A program made the translations under genes and the position numbers. Below are positions 35,000-46,800 of a stretch of 64,000 nt of DNA, one piece after another; the stretch's first letter is position 1, and every line of letters starts with the position of its first letter. This stretch comes from Beta vulgaris subsp. vulgaris (lineage: Eukaryota > Streptophyta > Magnoliopsida > Caryophyllales > Amaranthaceae). The stretch lies in NCBI RefSeq assembly GCF_026745355.1, contig NC_079209.1:19962987-20026986 (forward strand), in the 5' to 3' direction. The notes under the pieces were generated by a model. That model searched no databases, had not been told where the DNA came from, and worked only from the letters and a program-made list of their open reading frames with translations.

Positions 35000-35008
35000 C
35001 TGATACCA
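35000..35008 (-). promoter_or_regulatory. Primer-binding site, minus strand
   Basis: The minus strand reads TGGTATCAG three bases from the TGTTACA LTR end at 35012. It matches the start of the initiator-Met primer site and then diverges. Confidence 0.65.
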
Positions 35009-36025
35009 TTTTGTAACACCCCCCTAATTTCTCTCCTTTGGAAAATACGTTTTAATACAAAAAATCTTGAGAAACTTGAGAGTATTATCGCCACGTGATA
35101 GCGTTTAAGGCTTAATACTAACTACTAACTGAAATTTAAAATGTTGGTACAACGGAAATAACTGAAATAACTTCTCTTTATTGATATAAACTTTATTTTT
35201 CAACTGTATAACAACGGAAATAAAGAAAATAAAAAAACAACTCCTTGACTAATTATGACTAATTATATTTCAGTGTAATTGTGAACACTTTTAAGTTATT
35301 TCCCGTCTTGGCGTTGTTCTATTTTCAAAAAAAACTTTGTCGGATTTCCCAAAAGAATTCAATAGGATAGAGTTTGAGAATTAGAGCTTTGTTGTAGCGA
35401 ATTAATTCAATCTAAATAGAGTCGGGATTTTGGTTTCCGCATTCTCTGATATAGTTGAGTTAATGTGATAGTAGCAGTTGGTTAGTTCGACCAGATATTT
35501 TTTCAGTCTGATGTGCATTAATCCTCTGTAAGCTGGTAGAGCATGACCGCCTGTTACAAAAAGTCAACTCCAAAAGTCAAACCAACACAAAGTCAAAACT
35601 CAACTATAAAAGTAAAAGTTAATTATAATATAAAAAGTCAACATAAGCTCTTCATAACCTCCCCAACCCATGATGCATCATCTTCGAAACTAAAATGGAA
35701 GATGGACTATTGATCTCGAGAAACTGTTTACCAATGGGTTATCACATGATCAATAAGGCATAGCCATGATTAACACATACACAAAAAAGCACTTAATCAA
35801 CAAAGTTGAGTACTACATAGTAAATAAATATAAAACCTAACATGATACTAATAAATAATAATATAATACGATAGCGTACTACTTTTGCTGAACTTGATTC
35901 CACAACTAATGAGTTAACTAATAATTTAGATAGAATAAGCAATGGAAAGAGTTGTCCAAATCAAAGCAGTCTTCAATCTAGAAGACAAAGTACGAACGCA
36001 ACTCCATACTCCCTTGGCCCACGAT

Positions 36026-36278
36026 CACTAGTAGAATAAATGCTATTTGCGGCGGTTAAAAAGTGCCCTATTGCTGCGGTTTTGGGCGCGCAGCAATTAA
36101 GGGGGCAGCAATAGGTATTTATAATATTGCTGCGGTTTTAAACCGCAGCAATATCAACAAATATTGCTGCGGTTTTCAGGTCAAACCGCAGCAATATTGT
36201 AGTAGTATGTGTACACGTAATGCCACTTACACGTAATATTGCTGCGGTTCTTGGCCAGAAACCGCAGCTTGTCCTAGT

Positions 36279-36309
<31 letters not shown>

Positions 36310-37374
36310 GCATTTGTCAATTAATTTTGAAATATTATAACCAAACAACTAACCCATTCACAATCCATTAAATTCACATACAAACTGAAGATAAAATATT
36401 CATTGATTGATAAAAATGAAAAATCTAATTACATCAATATTACAAAAGAATAAAATGTAAAAAGAAAAGGTGAAATTAAAAAAACAATTACAACTAAATT
36501 ACCAATAAAAACAAATAATATACGAAAAAAATAAAAAACTGAAAAATAAAAAAAAATCTAAAAACTACAACCAGAACTTAGAAACGAAAAAAAGAGGAAA
36601 TAAAAACGAAAAAAAAAACAGAATAGACAAGGATTCGACAGCGTTGAAGGAGACGATGGAATTGCTTCGTTGGATTCGGCAGCGTGAGACGAAAAGACTT
36701 CGCGTTGAACGAGACAATGGAAGACGAACAGACGACAGCATTGAAGGAGGAACATAGTACAGACGGCAGCGAGCAAATCACGAGAGGATATCATGTCCAG
36801 GCGAGGATGAGCGAACAGACGAGGAAGAGAACAGACGATGAGCGAGCAGACGAGGAAGAGAACAGGCGAGGATGAGCGACTTCGGCGGGGAGACGAAGGA
36901 TGAGCGAGTAACCGCCGGTTGAGAGAGGTGTGAGACAAAGTTTGAGGGTGAGAACATGAGAGAGGAGAGAGGAGAGAGGAGAAAGGAGAGTGGTGAGAGG
37001 CGTGAGAACTGAATGAGTGTGAGAGGCGCGGTTAATTAGAGACATGGGCCTTAACCCTAGCCTCTTTAAATACCTGATACGGAAGTATTGCTGCGGTTTG
37101 TTTTAAAAAACCGCAGCAATATATTAAAATAATAATTTTTATATTATTTTAATATATTGCTGCGGTTTTTATCAAAAACCGCAGCAATATTATTGGTCAA
37201 ATAGTAAAAAAATTTCAAAAAATTTACGCTGAAATTATATTGCTGCGGTTTTAGGCCGAAACCGCAGCAATATCCTTATTTCATATTTTTCCTTTTCTTT
37301 TACGTGATATATTGCTGCGTTTGGGTAAAACCGCAGCAATACTACCGCAGCAAATAGCAATTATTCTACTAGTG
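36026..37374. mobile_element. Non-autonomous CACTA element (ATTGCTGCGG repeats)
   Basis: Starts CACTAGTAGAATAA and ends TTATTCTACTAGTG, with the 3-bp duplication gat at 36023-36025 and 37375-37377. Subterminal zones (about 36050-36275 and 37085-37360) hold many direct and inverted attgctgcggttt units, the usual transposase-binding arrangement of CACTA elements. The 1349-bp element has no transposase. Its centre (36640-37030) is a more GC-rich segment with gacgaggaagagaacag repeats, possibly captured sequence. Confidence 0.95.
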
Positions 37375-38214
37375 GATATCGATGGACCTTTTAAATAAAA
37401 ATAGGACACAGTGATCAATTCGGTCATAAGAAAATTCATGGGCTACTACCATATATTCCAACTCATACTACTCCAATACTTCATATATGCACAACTCTAA
37501 AGCTATTGCTGTCCACTTTCCACTTTAAGTGATTAATAAATTATTTACTTGTTATGACTCATAAGTAGGACAAATAATATAATCATCAAAGAATGATGTT
37601 CCCTTTATCTTACGATTAGATAAGGTGATCATCAACTTACAACCCAAGAATAACTCCATTATCAAATACATAACCTTTATTTATTTGTTGATCCAAGTCA
37701 ACAACCAACCAACCAACCTTTCATAGGCGAATAACCAACTTACCAAATAAGGTCCGATCCTCATAAAGTAATTAAATAATCCAAAAGGAACAACATGATC
37801 CATCCATGATCCAATACCAATATAATCCCATATGCTTGTATCAATAATCCATACAAACATAATATAATCATCATAATTAACATGCTTCACACAACGGCAT
37901 AAAACATGTAAATTATGTTGAATATAAATTATATAAGAACTGTAAACAGTTCCTTATACATGATACTACATAAATCCACATGATAGGTATCCAACCACAT
38001 ATAGGAATGTACGTATCTTGTAATAGACAAAGTTCGAGGCTACTTTAACAAGCTTGAAAGTCGCCTAAAGAGAATTCTTTGCCTACCAATAATCAAGATA
38101 ACCACAAATCAATACTCTATAAAATTTCAGCAATATTAAAATACTTTAAACCCTATTTAAAAGTGTTTAAAAACCTTTTTCATCATTAAAATGTCAATTA
38201 TTTATACCTCCTAG

Positions 38215-38564
38215 TAGCGGTGTTCAAAAATATCCGATCCGAATTATCTGATCCGAAAATCGGCCGATCCGATCCAAAATTTTGGATATCCGGTCTGATT
38301 TTAAGATTTCCAATATTTCGGATCGGATATCCGGAAATAATTTCGGGTTCTCGGATCGGATATGGATCGAAAATTTTCAAATATGTCAATGACTTGATCC
38401 GAAAATCCGGTGATCAGATCCGAAAACTTGGTGTTCTGATCTAAAAAGTTCGTATATCTGAAAATTTCGGATCGGATTCGGATCGCAATTCCTCCAATCC
38501 GAAATTTTCGGATATCCGAATTTCGGATTGGATCTGATTCGATATCCCACATTGAATACCCCTA
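38215..38564. mobile_element. hAT-type MITE with GGATCGGATATCCG repeats
   Basis: Ends tagcggtgttcaa and, reversed, taggggtattcaa, with an imperfect 8-bp duplication cctcctag / actcctcg (38207-38214 and 38565-38572). The inside is packed with ccgatccgaa / ttcggatcgg units in both orientations. It shares the TAGGGGTGTT-type terminus with the hAT element at 17579-18926. Confidence 0.82.
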
Positions 38565-39872
38565 ACTCCTCGTATAATACTACTATATTAGTTATTAAAA
38601 TCCGTCAAAACTCATACTTTGATCATAAATACTGCATCATAAGCATACTAATCAAATTTTTAGCAACTTAATGTATTAAAACCCTTTCAAAATACACGTA
38701 AACAATATAAAAAAACATAAGAGTACTCAATTTCATAAAAAATAATATGAAAGGGAACTTTGTCTACTATGATTTTCAACTCATAAAACTCTGAAAATTC
38801 ATGCTTTGATATTGAAAACCTTAATATAAACATAATAAATAAATATGAATATTAGTTACTTTATTATATAAATTACATAATCTGAAATTTATATTTAAAT
38901 GATCAACCTATAACTTTAATTCGGAAAACATTAAATCAATCTTTAACATATAAACTTCAACATTAAATTAAAAATAGAGGAGCACGAAATAAACCTAATA
39001 TAGTGTTGGGACCAAAGGAATTAATTTTAAATGACACATTTAAATTCTATATTTCAAGTACTCACATTCAACTCAAATCATTTGCTTGGGGAAAACAAGA
39101 ATTAGGAATTCATCATTTCAAATATGTATATTTTTTTGGAAGAACAAAAAAGGAGACTTTATATTCAGAATTGTATACAATTAACAAAAAACAAATCAAT
39201 CTAAAATATGAAGTTTTTGATCTTTTGTCATTTCCATTACCTCTCATCATTCTCACATTTCTCTCTCTTCAAACCCAAAAAAGTTATAAAATTTGTTACT
39301 ACTTCTAAGCTCGCTTCAATGGTGGGTGCTACTCTTATAAACTCAAATTAATGGAGGGAGTTTTCCTTCCTTTGTCATCTTTTCTGGTGGTTCATAGATG
39401 AGGTGGTTTGAGGAGAGAGAAAATGAAGATTTTGTGGGATTGTGATGGTTGGAGATGGAGAAATCCAAGGAGCTGTGAGAATGTGGTGATTGGAATTTGA
39501 AATGGCATCTTTATAGTAGTGATTTGAAATCCCTCATTCTAGCTTGTTTTCAGCAAGTGTATGGAATTGGATCAAATCAAATTGAAAATGCTTTCTATTC
39601 CCAAACAACAGAATTCAGCCAAATCTTTCGTTTGAAATGAAATGCTCTAATCCAAACAGAGCATAAGGGAAGAAGGAGCGAGAGACGCGTGGTACAGGGT
39701 GGCTGGGCTGGCTGCAGGCGACAGTGGTCGGCGGTGGCCTGCGTGGCTGCCACTGGCTGAGAGAAAGGTCGAAGGAAAGAGAGAGGAGGAAAGAAAAGAG
39801 TGAAGGCCGAAAAAAAGAGGAGAAGGAAGAGAGAGAAAATAAGTGTAGGAATAAATTTGGGGCTTTTGGGGG

Positions 39873-39881
39873 TTTATATAG
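39873..39881 (-). promoter_or_regulatory. TATA box in minus-strand LTR
   Basis: The minus strand reads ctatataaa, followed by a CT-rich leader down to about 39660. Same layout as the plus-strand LTR with TATA at 9934. Confidence 0.5.
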
Positions 39882-40136
39882 TTAACCACTTTTGGGATTA
39901 GAAAATTGTGTTTGGGCTTTAATAATATTTAATGATTAGGTACTTGCATAGGATTCTTCCTCTAACCCAATTTAAAATCTTTTTTACTAAACCTAGAGAT
40001 GTTTAAGCTATTTAAATAATTTTCAAAGTATGACTATATAAAATATTTGATTACTTAAAATTATTAAATACTTCTTTTGGCTTCAAATTGTCAACCCATT
40101 TAATTTATAAAATTTATTAAATTACAGGGGATTACA

Positions 40137-41835
40137 TTGGAAGGGGTGGTCGTGGTGGACGCAGTGGGTCGCGTCCAAACCAGTAGCATGGTGAGCGTTC
40201 AGGAGGAGACATTGGCGATGTGAATCCCACTATTGCTGCTGCGGTGAGTAGAAATAATAGTGGGGTAGCATGTTCGAGCACTGACCATGGCGTGCCGGTA
40301 TGACTAGCGAGCAGTGTACAAAATAATGATCACATGCGTGGTGAGCTCTATAACTCTTTTTGGCTCATTGATTCTGGTACGTCTCATCATGTCGCTGGAA
40401 ATGTTGATTTGTTGAGTAATGTGCACGATATGATTGAGTGTCCTGTGGGACTCCCGAATGGTAAGCATACTCCATCCACTAAACAAGATGGTGTGCGGTT
40501 GAGTAACAACTTTTTTCTAAGGAATGTATAATATGTTCCAAAATTAAATTGCAATTTGATATATGTTTCTCAACTTTCGGATGATATAAATTGTGTTTTT
40601 CACTTCACTAAACACATTGTGTGTTATAGAGGACCAACGCTTGAGGATCCTGATTGGAGTAGGTGAATGGAGAGACGAAATTTACTACTTCCAGGATGCT
40701 GTGAGGATTCATGCATTAAATGTGGACGGGATCACTTCTCTGAGTTGTGGCATAGAAGACTTGGTCATCCCTCGAAAACGTAGTGCCATCTCTACCCTTT
40801 ATTGATAGCTCTAGTAGTATTTTGAATAAAGCATATGGTGTGTGTCATCAAGCTAAACAAACTAGGAAAAGTTTTCCTATTAGTGATAGTAGAGCAACTT
40901 CGCGTATTGAAATCATACATTGCGATATTTGGGGAAAGAATCATACTCATTCTTGTGGTGCATCTTACTTTCTTACTCTTGTGGATGATTATTCTAGAGC
41001 AGTTTGGGTATATCTTTTGTTTGATAAAACTGAAGTGTTTAAGATGTCCAGTTCTTTATTTGCTATGATTGAAAGACACTTTGGCGCAAAAGTTAAAATT
41101 GTGCGTAGTGATAATGGAACGGAGTTCAATTGCATGAGATATTATTTTGCTCCAAACAACATGCATACATACCCCTCAATAAAATGGGAGAGTGGAGCGT
41201 AAACATCGTCATACTTTTGCTGAGTTGCGTGTTTCTGGATGCTTGTGTTATGCTTCTAATCACAAATCTAAAAGGGATAAATTCCTGAGTTGGAGTAGAA
41301 AATGCATTTTTGTTGGTTATCTACATAGACGGAGAAGGTGGAAACTCTATGATCTTGAAAAAGGTGAGTATTTTGTGTCTCGAGATGTGAAGTTTTATGA
41401 AAATGAGTTTCCATTTGCTTCTATTGCTCATCGTCCCCGTCTCAAATTATTGCCCCTCAATTTTATAACTTAGACGATGATTTTCTCTATGACTATGTTG
41501 GTTTTGGTGATAAGGTGAATATGCATGAGAGGTGGCTTCCTCTTATTGACAATGTAATTGAGGGAGATGGTGCTATTATGCATGAGGATGTTGTTGTAGG
41601 TATTGACAGTGTTGGTAGTACGGTGGAGCCGCTGCAACATCACATGATGAGGTGTCTGAGTTGGATTGTGTTAGTGAGTCGAGGGAGGAGGTCGTGGCCG
41701 CTCCCAATGTTTGCGTTGGTGAAGACAAGGGAAAAGGCAAGCGAAAAATTACGGTTTACAGAGTTACGTGGCTTTGTTACAAATATGGAAGAACGTAAGT
41801 CCTCCTTCTTCTCCATCACCATCTACTTTAATTGA
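40137..41835 (+). pseudogene. Copia-type gag-protease-integrase remnant
   Basis: Begins in a glycine/arginine-rich Gag tail (about 40140-40190). Then comes a Ty1/copia protease, WLIDSGTSHHVAGN (about 40360-40400), a GAG-pre-integrase block with WHRRLGHPS-like sequence (about 40750), and the integrase core (CDIWGKNHTHS; LTLVDDYSRAVWVYL; VKIVRSDNGTEF). A deletion removes most of the stretch between NGRVERKHRH (about 41190) and ELRVSGCLCYA (about 41220). FVGYLHRR...WKLYDLE, an RDVKFYENEFPF motif and a linker follow. RT and RNase H are absent and there are several stops and frameshifts. It is cut on the left by the LTR end at 40136. Confidence 0.88.
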
Positions 41836-42481
41836 AGTCCTCATGTACGTACTTTCCCATAGCACATTGTTGGTGCAAATTTAGTTGGTTGACTTTGCAA
41901 ACAAGTCAATGCACACCCAATAGTTTGATATTGAATGTCACAGGAGTATTAGTCCCCAAGGGTTATCGGTTTTAATTTGATAAAACCTTTGCTAACGTAC
42001 TTTGTTGTAATCTTATTGGTAAAACTACAACGCCTAATGAATTCAGGCGGAAAACATGAAATAGAACAAGATGCGCAATAATTAATCTATTAGTTAAAGC
42101 CAAATATTCTCATTCACATCACAAACTTCTAGAATAAACTTTCATAACACATATGAGGATAATCCAGGCTGGACAATTAAAGGAAAAACACAAAGATGAT
42201 TGCCTCCATGAGTTCCGGCTAAACTCTTCACTAGTACATGCTCTAGATCTGAGAACTAAACTATAACCCCAGTAGGGTGTCGGCTAGGCTAGGCTAAGGC
42301 TATGTTAGAAAGTAAGTTGCAAGTTGTTGTTTGTTGTGTTTGTTGTTTTTTGCTTGATCCTTTGTGTTGTATTCATATAGCAATGTGGCAACCTAATTAC
42401 GAAAATTACTATTTGAAGTAATTTCATAAATATTCATATTACAATTTATCTATTTGTTGATAAATTACATTTTTTAATTAA
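41836..42481. other. No recognisable gene
   Basis: AT-rich sequence without clear boundaries. Weak copia-LTR-like character (a TGTT-rich, TTGTT-repeat zone near 42310-42360), but no ends could be placed. Confidence 0.35.
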
Positions 42482-43228
42482 TTAAATCCATTTATAAATA
42501 ACATTTGGAGATAACATTTGGAGATATTCTCTACATACAAGTCCTACCATAGCATGATATTGTTCATCCTTTAACTCTCGCCCCACAATACTCCTTGTGA
42601 CCCGAAAATAGTGGCCATCTTCAGGGGAGTAATTGGACATGGCTCTGAAGATCAATAATTTGTGATAGTTATTATCCCATGCATACCTTCTGTTTATCAA
42701 GGGTGGATACATCTATGAAAAGAAACCTTCTTGGGCCCATAGTTCCCAAAGTTGACATACACACTTGAAGCGTACTGTCCTCCCCTCGATTTCATCTTGA
42801 CCTTCTTCCACCTTCACCACTTTGACAGAGGTTTGGGTACAGAAGAGAATTAGGCATTTTGCGTATGCCGAATTCAGAGTTTGTGGCCTTCGGAAATTGA
42901 AGGTATTAGTTACTTCTTTTCCCCACTTTTTACAGACCGTTAGCAGTTGATCTTGTGATCTTTCTGCTAGCTTCCGCCTTATGTGGGTAGACAACAGATC
43001 CATGTTGGCAACACCTTTGGTGGCGCTTGAATCTGCTGATGCCAAGTCTTCTGGCTCCACTATGGGATTAGCGTTAAATATCCTTGCAATTTTCTCCTCC
43101 CGTTGTGTTGTCTTAGTTGTTATGAAGGCTTATTTGTCTTCATTTATGATGTTAAGAGCAGAACGATGGTTGAAGCAGTCATCATCAAATTCAGCCGCTA
43201 AATTTGCATAGGCTTCATTATCCATCTT
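42482..43228 (-). pseudogene. Unrecognised plant gene family, copy 1 (two in-frame stops)
   Basis: The minus strand from ATG 43228 (MDNEAYANLAAEF) runs in one frame to 42482, interrupted only by TAA at 43130-43132 and TAG at 42713-42715. There is no frameshift. Conserved with the split copy at 59.8/43.8 kb: an N-terminal M-x-N...F...HR...II-x-ED block, an S-S-A-T segment, a D-L-L...R-x-KL...QLLTVCKKWGKEV block and a C-x-C-x-LW motif (CVCQLW). Beyond the second stop it reads PPLINRRYAWDNNYHK and ends YLQMLSPNVIYKW. The D-LL...KW part is faintly F-box-like, but I cannot assign it. About 248 codons including the stops. Function unknown. The maintained frame suggests recent loss or a gene-model subtlety. 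Confidence 0.5.
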
Positions 43229-43737
43229 TCTTAATTTTTTGTGACATGAACGTGAAATTATGAATATGATTGTTAAACCAACTTCTTTAAATAACCAGTC
43301 TAATTTCTTAACGGTCATTTTCAATAACTTCCAAAGTCAGTAAGTAATTAAATACCTAGACCATTCTTCGAGAATTTTAGTAAGCCTTTTATACTGATTT
43401 GTTGGCAAACCTCATGATGATATTATATTTGGACCTTAGGGCCTAGACGTTACTTTCTTGGTTCATCATTTATTTTTATTTGAACAGTTGAATTATACAC
43501 GTAATTTGATACGGTATTGGAAATAAAATCTGAATAAAATTATTTCATTTTATGAAAATAAAACTCTATGAGCATGATATATCTAACATATATTTTATTA
43601 AATCTCAAAAGTTATTACATAGTCTCCTAAAGAGATATACTATATATAATAGATATGATAATTGATCATAATAAGTAAAACATTTCATCCTAATACCTGA
43701 TTTGTCAAGTCCTAATATGGGCAAAGCTAATGATGAT
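43229..43737. other. Spacer between the two family copies
   Basis: About 0.5 kb of AT-rich DNA with no ORF of note. It would hold the promoter of copy 1 and the 3' flank of copy 2. The bases just before the copy 1 ATG (aaaaattaagaaag) are loosely similar to those before the copy 2 ATG. Confidence 0.4.
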
Positions 43738-43848
43738 TTATGGCTCCTCATGTTCGTCCACATCAGGATCGTCATCGTCCGAATAGTCTTCATCTAAAGG
43801 CATTGGAAATCCCCTCTCCAGTATGTGTTCTTGCCATAAGAGGCATGT
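43738..43848 (-). pseudogene. Unrecognised family, copy 2: C-terminal piece
   Basis: The minus strand is open and reads CTCLLWQEHILERGFPMPLD, then an acidic tail (EDYSDDDDPDVDEHEEP) and TAA at 43738-43740. The CTCLLW start aligns with CVCQLW of copy 1. Its first codons coincide with the 13-bp duplication catgtgcacttat (43844-43856), and the matching upstream part of the gene lies at 59387-59849. So this is the 3' part of a gene cut in two by the LINE complex. Confidence 0.72.
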
Positions 43849-43860
43849 GCACTTATTTTT

Positions 43861-46800
43861 TCGGCAATTCATAATTGTTATTAATAACAAAAAAGAAAGG
43901 TATTCGAGATACAACCTAACTCAACACAGGGCTCAAGCCTACTAATGTTAACTCCACCCACCTTCTAGGAAGGGTTTGGGGAGAAAACCACGAAGATAAG
44001 AAACCCTTCTCAACCTCCCTGAACAGGCTTAGGGACACTAGATAACAATCGCATATCACAGAAATGTTATCTTAAGATCAGTCTCTCATGGAGAGAGTGA
44101 TTACAATGACAGACTACACTAAAGATAATGTTCTTAAACAATTGAAAAGCTGGAGTAATTTTATCATCGAAAATCTTCATGTTTCTTTGGATCCAAATGT
44201 GATAAACACATTCCTCATAAACCTCATGTTATAAAGCTGTCCAGTAGCTCTTGTTTTCCTGTTGAATTTTGCAGCTCTCTCCACCTCTGTAGCCTAGTGT
44301 CTAGGTCTGTTAACACCAATTTGCTACAAACATAGATTCCAAACCTCTGTACTATAGTTGCAGGTAAATAAAAAATGATCTTGGGTTTCTCTATTGCCAG
44401 TGCACATCACACAATCATGGTTGTCACCAAGCCCCCATTAAGCCAACCTATCCTTTTTAGTAAGTCTTCCATGAAGCATAAGCAAAGTAATGAACATAGC
44501 TTTTGGACTAGCTTTGCTTTTGCAAATAATTCTTCTTCAAGACATAACTGGAGAATCACCTTCCAAGACCTCATGATAGTCAATATGGGCCCTCACCATC
44601 CATCAATGCATGGCGTTCTACGACTCATCGTTACTTTAGAAGGTGAAGATGTTATTGACTGTGAACCAATAGTGGGTTATTTACACAGGGGTATGGAAAA
44701 AATTGCGGAAAACGACCAATTATACAATGTCTTCCTTATGTGACATGTTGGGATTATTTAGCTACTATGTTCACAGAAGCAATTACTGTAAACGGACCGG
44801 AACAGTTGGGAAATATTCAAGTACCTAAAAGAGCTAGCTATATCCGAGTAATTATGTTGGAATTAAGTCGTATAACTTCTCATTTGTTATGGCTCGGCCC
44901 TTTTATGGCGGATATTGCTGCGCAGACCCCTTTCTTCTATATTTTCAAAGAAAGAGAATTGATATATGATTTATTCGAAGCTGCTACCAGTATGAGAATG
45001 ATGCATAATTATTTTCGTATTGGAGGAGTAGCTGCCGATCTACCTTATGGATGGATAGATAAATGTTTGAGAATTTACTGTTATGGATATGCTGTTGTAG
45101 GCTGTTAACATCAGTGATAAGATCTCCTATTAAAATCATCTTCATTGCCCATGAGAGTCTTTGAGCTATAGACCACTGCCACACATCATTGTGCTTGATA
45201 TAGTAAGCATGGGTCCATCTGATCCACAATATGTCTTGCTTATTAGCTAAAGCCCAAAAATATTTAGCTATTGCAGCCTTGTTCCACATAACGAGGTCCT
45301 TAAAATTAAGACGTTCACTAGCTTTCCTCCTGAAAAGTGTATCCCAGGCAATAAGATTTTTCCTAGACATGATACCAAGACCAGTTCATAGATAATATCT
45401 GCAGATAACTTGAATCTCCCTTAAGAGTTTCTTAGGAAGGATGGATATTTGACACCAGTAGAGTTGTCTGCTTTGAAGTACAGTGCTAACTAGTTGAGCT
45501 CTACCTGCATAGGAGAGCTTCTTGGCAGTCCAACTTCTAACTCGAGCAGTGACTTTAGCTAACAAGAGCTTGCACTCATTGTAGAATAATTTCCTATAAG
45601 CCAAAGTAACTCCCAAGTATTTGAAGGGAAGTGTACCAGCATGCATTTGCAAGCACTGTTGTAAAGTTCATATGTCATCAGGGTGGACCAGCAAAATAGA
45701 CATTACTCTTGTCTAAATTTGCTTCCAACACTGAAGCCTTTGAGAACTTTTGAAAGGGACCATAAATGAGATGAATAGAACTTTCATCAGCTCTAGCAAA
45801 CATCAATAGATCATATGCAAGCATAAGGTGAGTAGCACCCACTTTTTCACATCTTGGGTGAAAATTGAAGTCAGGTATTGCTTTCAACTGCCCCAAGCAT
45901 CTAGTAAGATACTCCATACAAATGACAAATAGGAAGGGACATAGAGAGTCTCCCTACCTAAGGCCCTTCTAAGCTTTGAAAGGAGGAGTAGGAGCTCCAT
46001 TAAAAAGCACCGAATAAGTAACTTTAACACAAATCATAATCCAATTCACAAGCTTGGGGGGAAAACCAAGTTCTGCCATCATAACTTGAAGAAAGGCCAC
46101 TCAACTAAGTCATAGGCTTTTCGTAACTCTATTTTAATCATGCATCTAGGACTAATATGCTTAGTGGAGTAGCCCTTAATTAACTCGGTAGCAAGAAGGA
46201 TGTTGTCAGAGATAGTTCTACTAGGGATAAACCCAGCTGAGCTAAATCCATTACAATGCCAACCGCTGTCTGCAATCTCATAGTTAAGATTTTAGCAATT
46301 AGCTTATAAAGCACAGTGCAACCATCAATTGGCATAAAATATTTAATAGAGTTAGGATGAGCAATTTTTGGTATTAAAGTTACCAAAGTGCAGTTAATAG
46401 GAGAAGGTAAAATACCTTCTTCAAAAAACTCCTGAATCGCCTCATACACTTTTCACTTGATTACATGCCGGTTTCTCTTGAAGAACAAACTGTTAAAACC
46501 ATCAATCCCTGGAGCCTTAAGATCATTAATGTTACGAAGAGCCAAATCAATCTCACCATGAGTAATTGGTTGAATTAGACGGTGAACATTAGCATGCTGA
46601 ACTTGAGCCCCTACTCTTACAAGAGCAATGTCAACCCCTAGGAGATCCTGAGCAGTAGTCCCCAATAAACCAGTATAGAAATACATAACTTCTGCTTGAA
46701 TGTCAATGGTAGTAGTGAGCTTAACCCCTTGATCATTATAAAGAACATCCATAGTATTCCTAGCATATCTGTCTTTCATAGCTTGAAAGAAAAAATGGCT

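Larger units (their letters stand above)
35012..40136 (-). repeat. LTR of a minus-strand Tekay-related element
   Basis: TG...CA ends on the minus strand: it starts TGTAATCCCC at 40136 and ends GGTGTTACA at 35012, next to the primer site. The first 350 minus-strand bases match the LTR start at 9569 (shared agtcatact, gaaaattatttaaata, attaaatattatt and a TATA box). The last 200 match 15156-15357. A CACTA element (36026-37374) and a hAT MITE (38215-38564) inflate it, so the original LTR was about 3.4 kb. The order suggests a 5' LTR. Confidence 0.6.

Noticed and set aside
36558..36938. 126-aa ORF inside the CACTA element
   Set aside because: Ser/Arg- and Phe-rich low complexity, overlapping other open frames on both strands, no transposase motif.
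39520..39662. MITE end (gctctaatccaaacagagca) in the minus-strand LTR
   Set aside because: The right end looks like a common TGCTCTGTTTGGAT terminus, but no matching inverted terminus or duplication was found on the left.
15156..40136. Single minus-strand LTR element with a clean target duplication
   Set aside because: The flanks (ggaat at 15151-15155 and ttgga at 40137-40141) do not match as a 5-bp duplication, and the LTR starts at 32096 and 40136 are only loosely similar. The pairing is therefore kept as inference.
44565..45069. Mitochondrial nad7 as the source of the NDH-like segment
   Set aside because: The motifs [18 protein letters not shown] and [12 protein letters not shown] fit plastid ndhH, not nad7.
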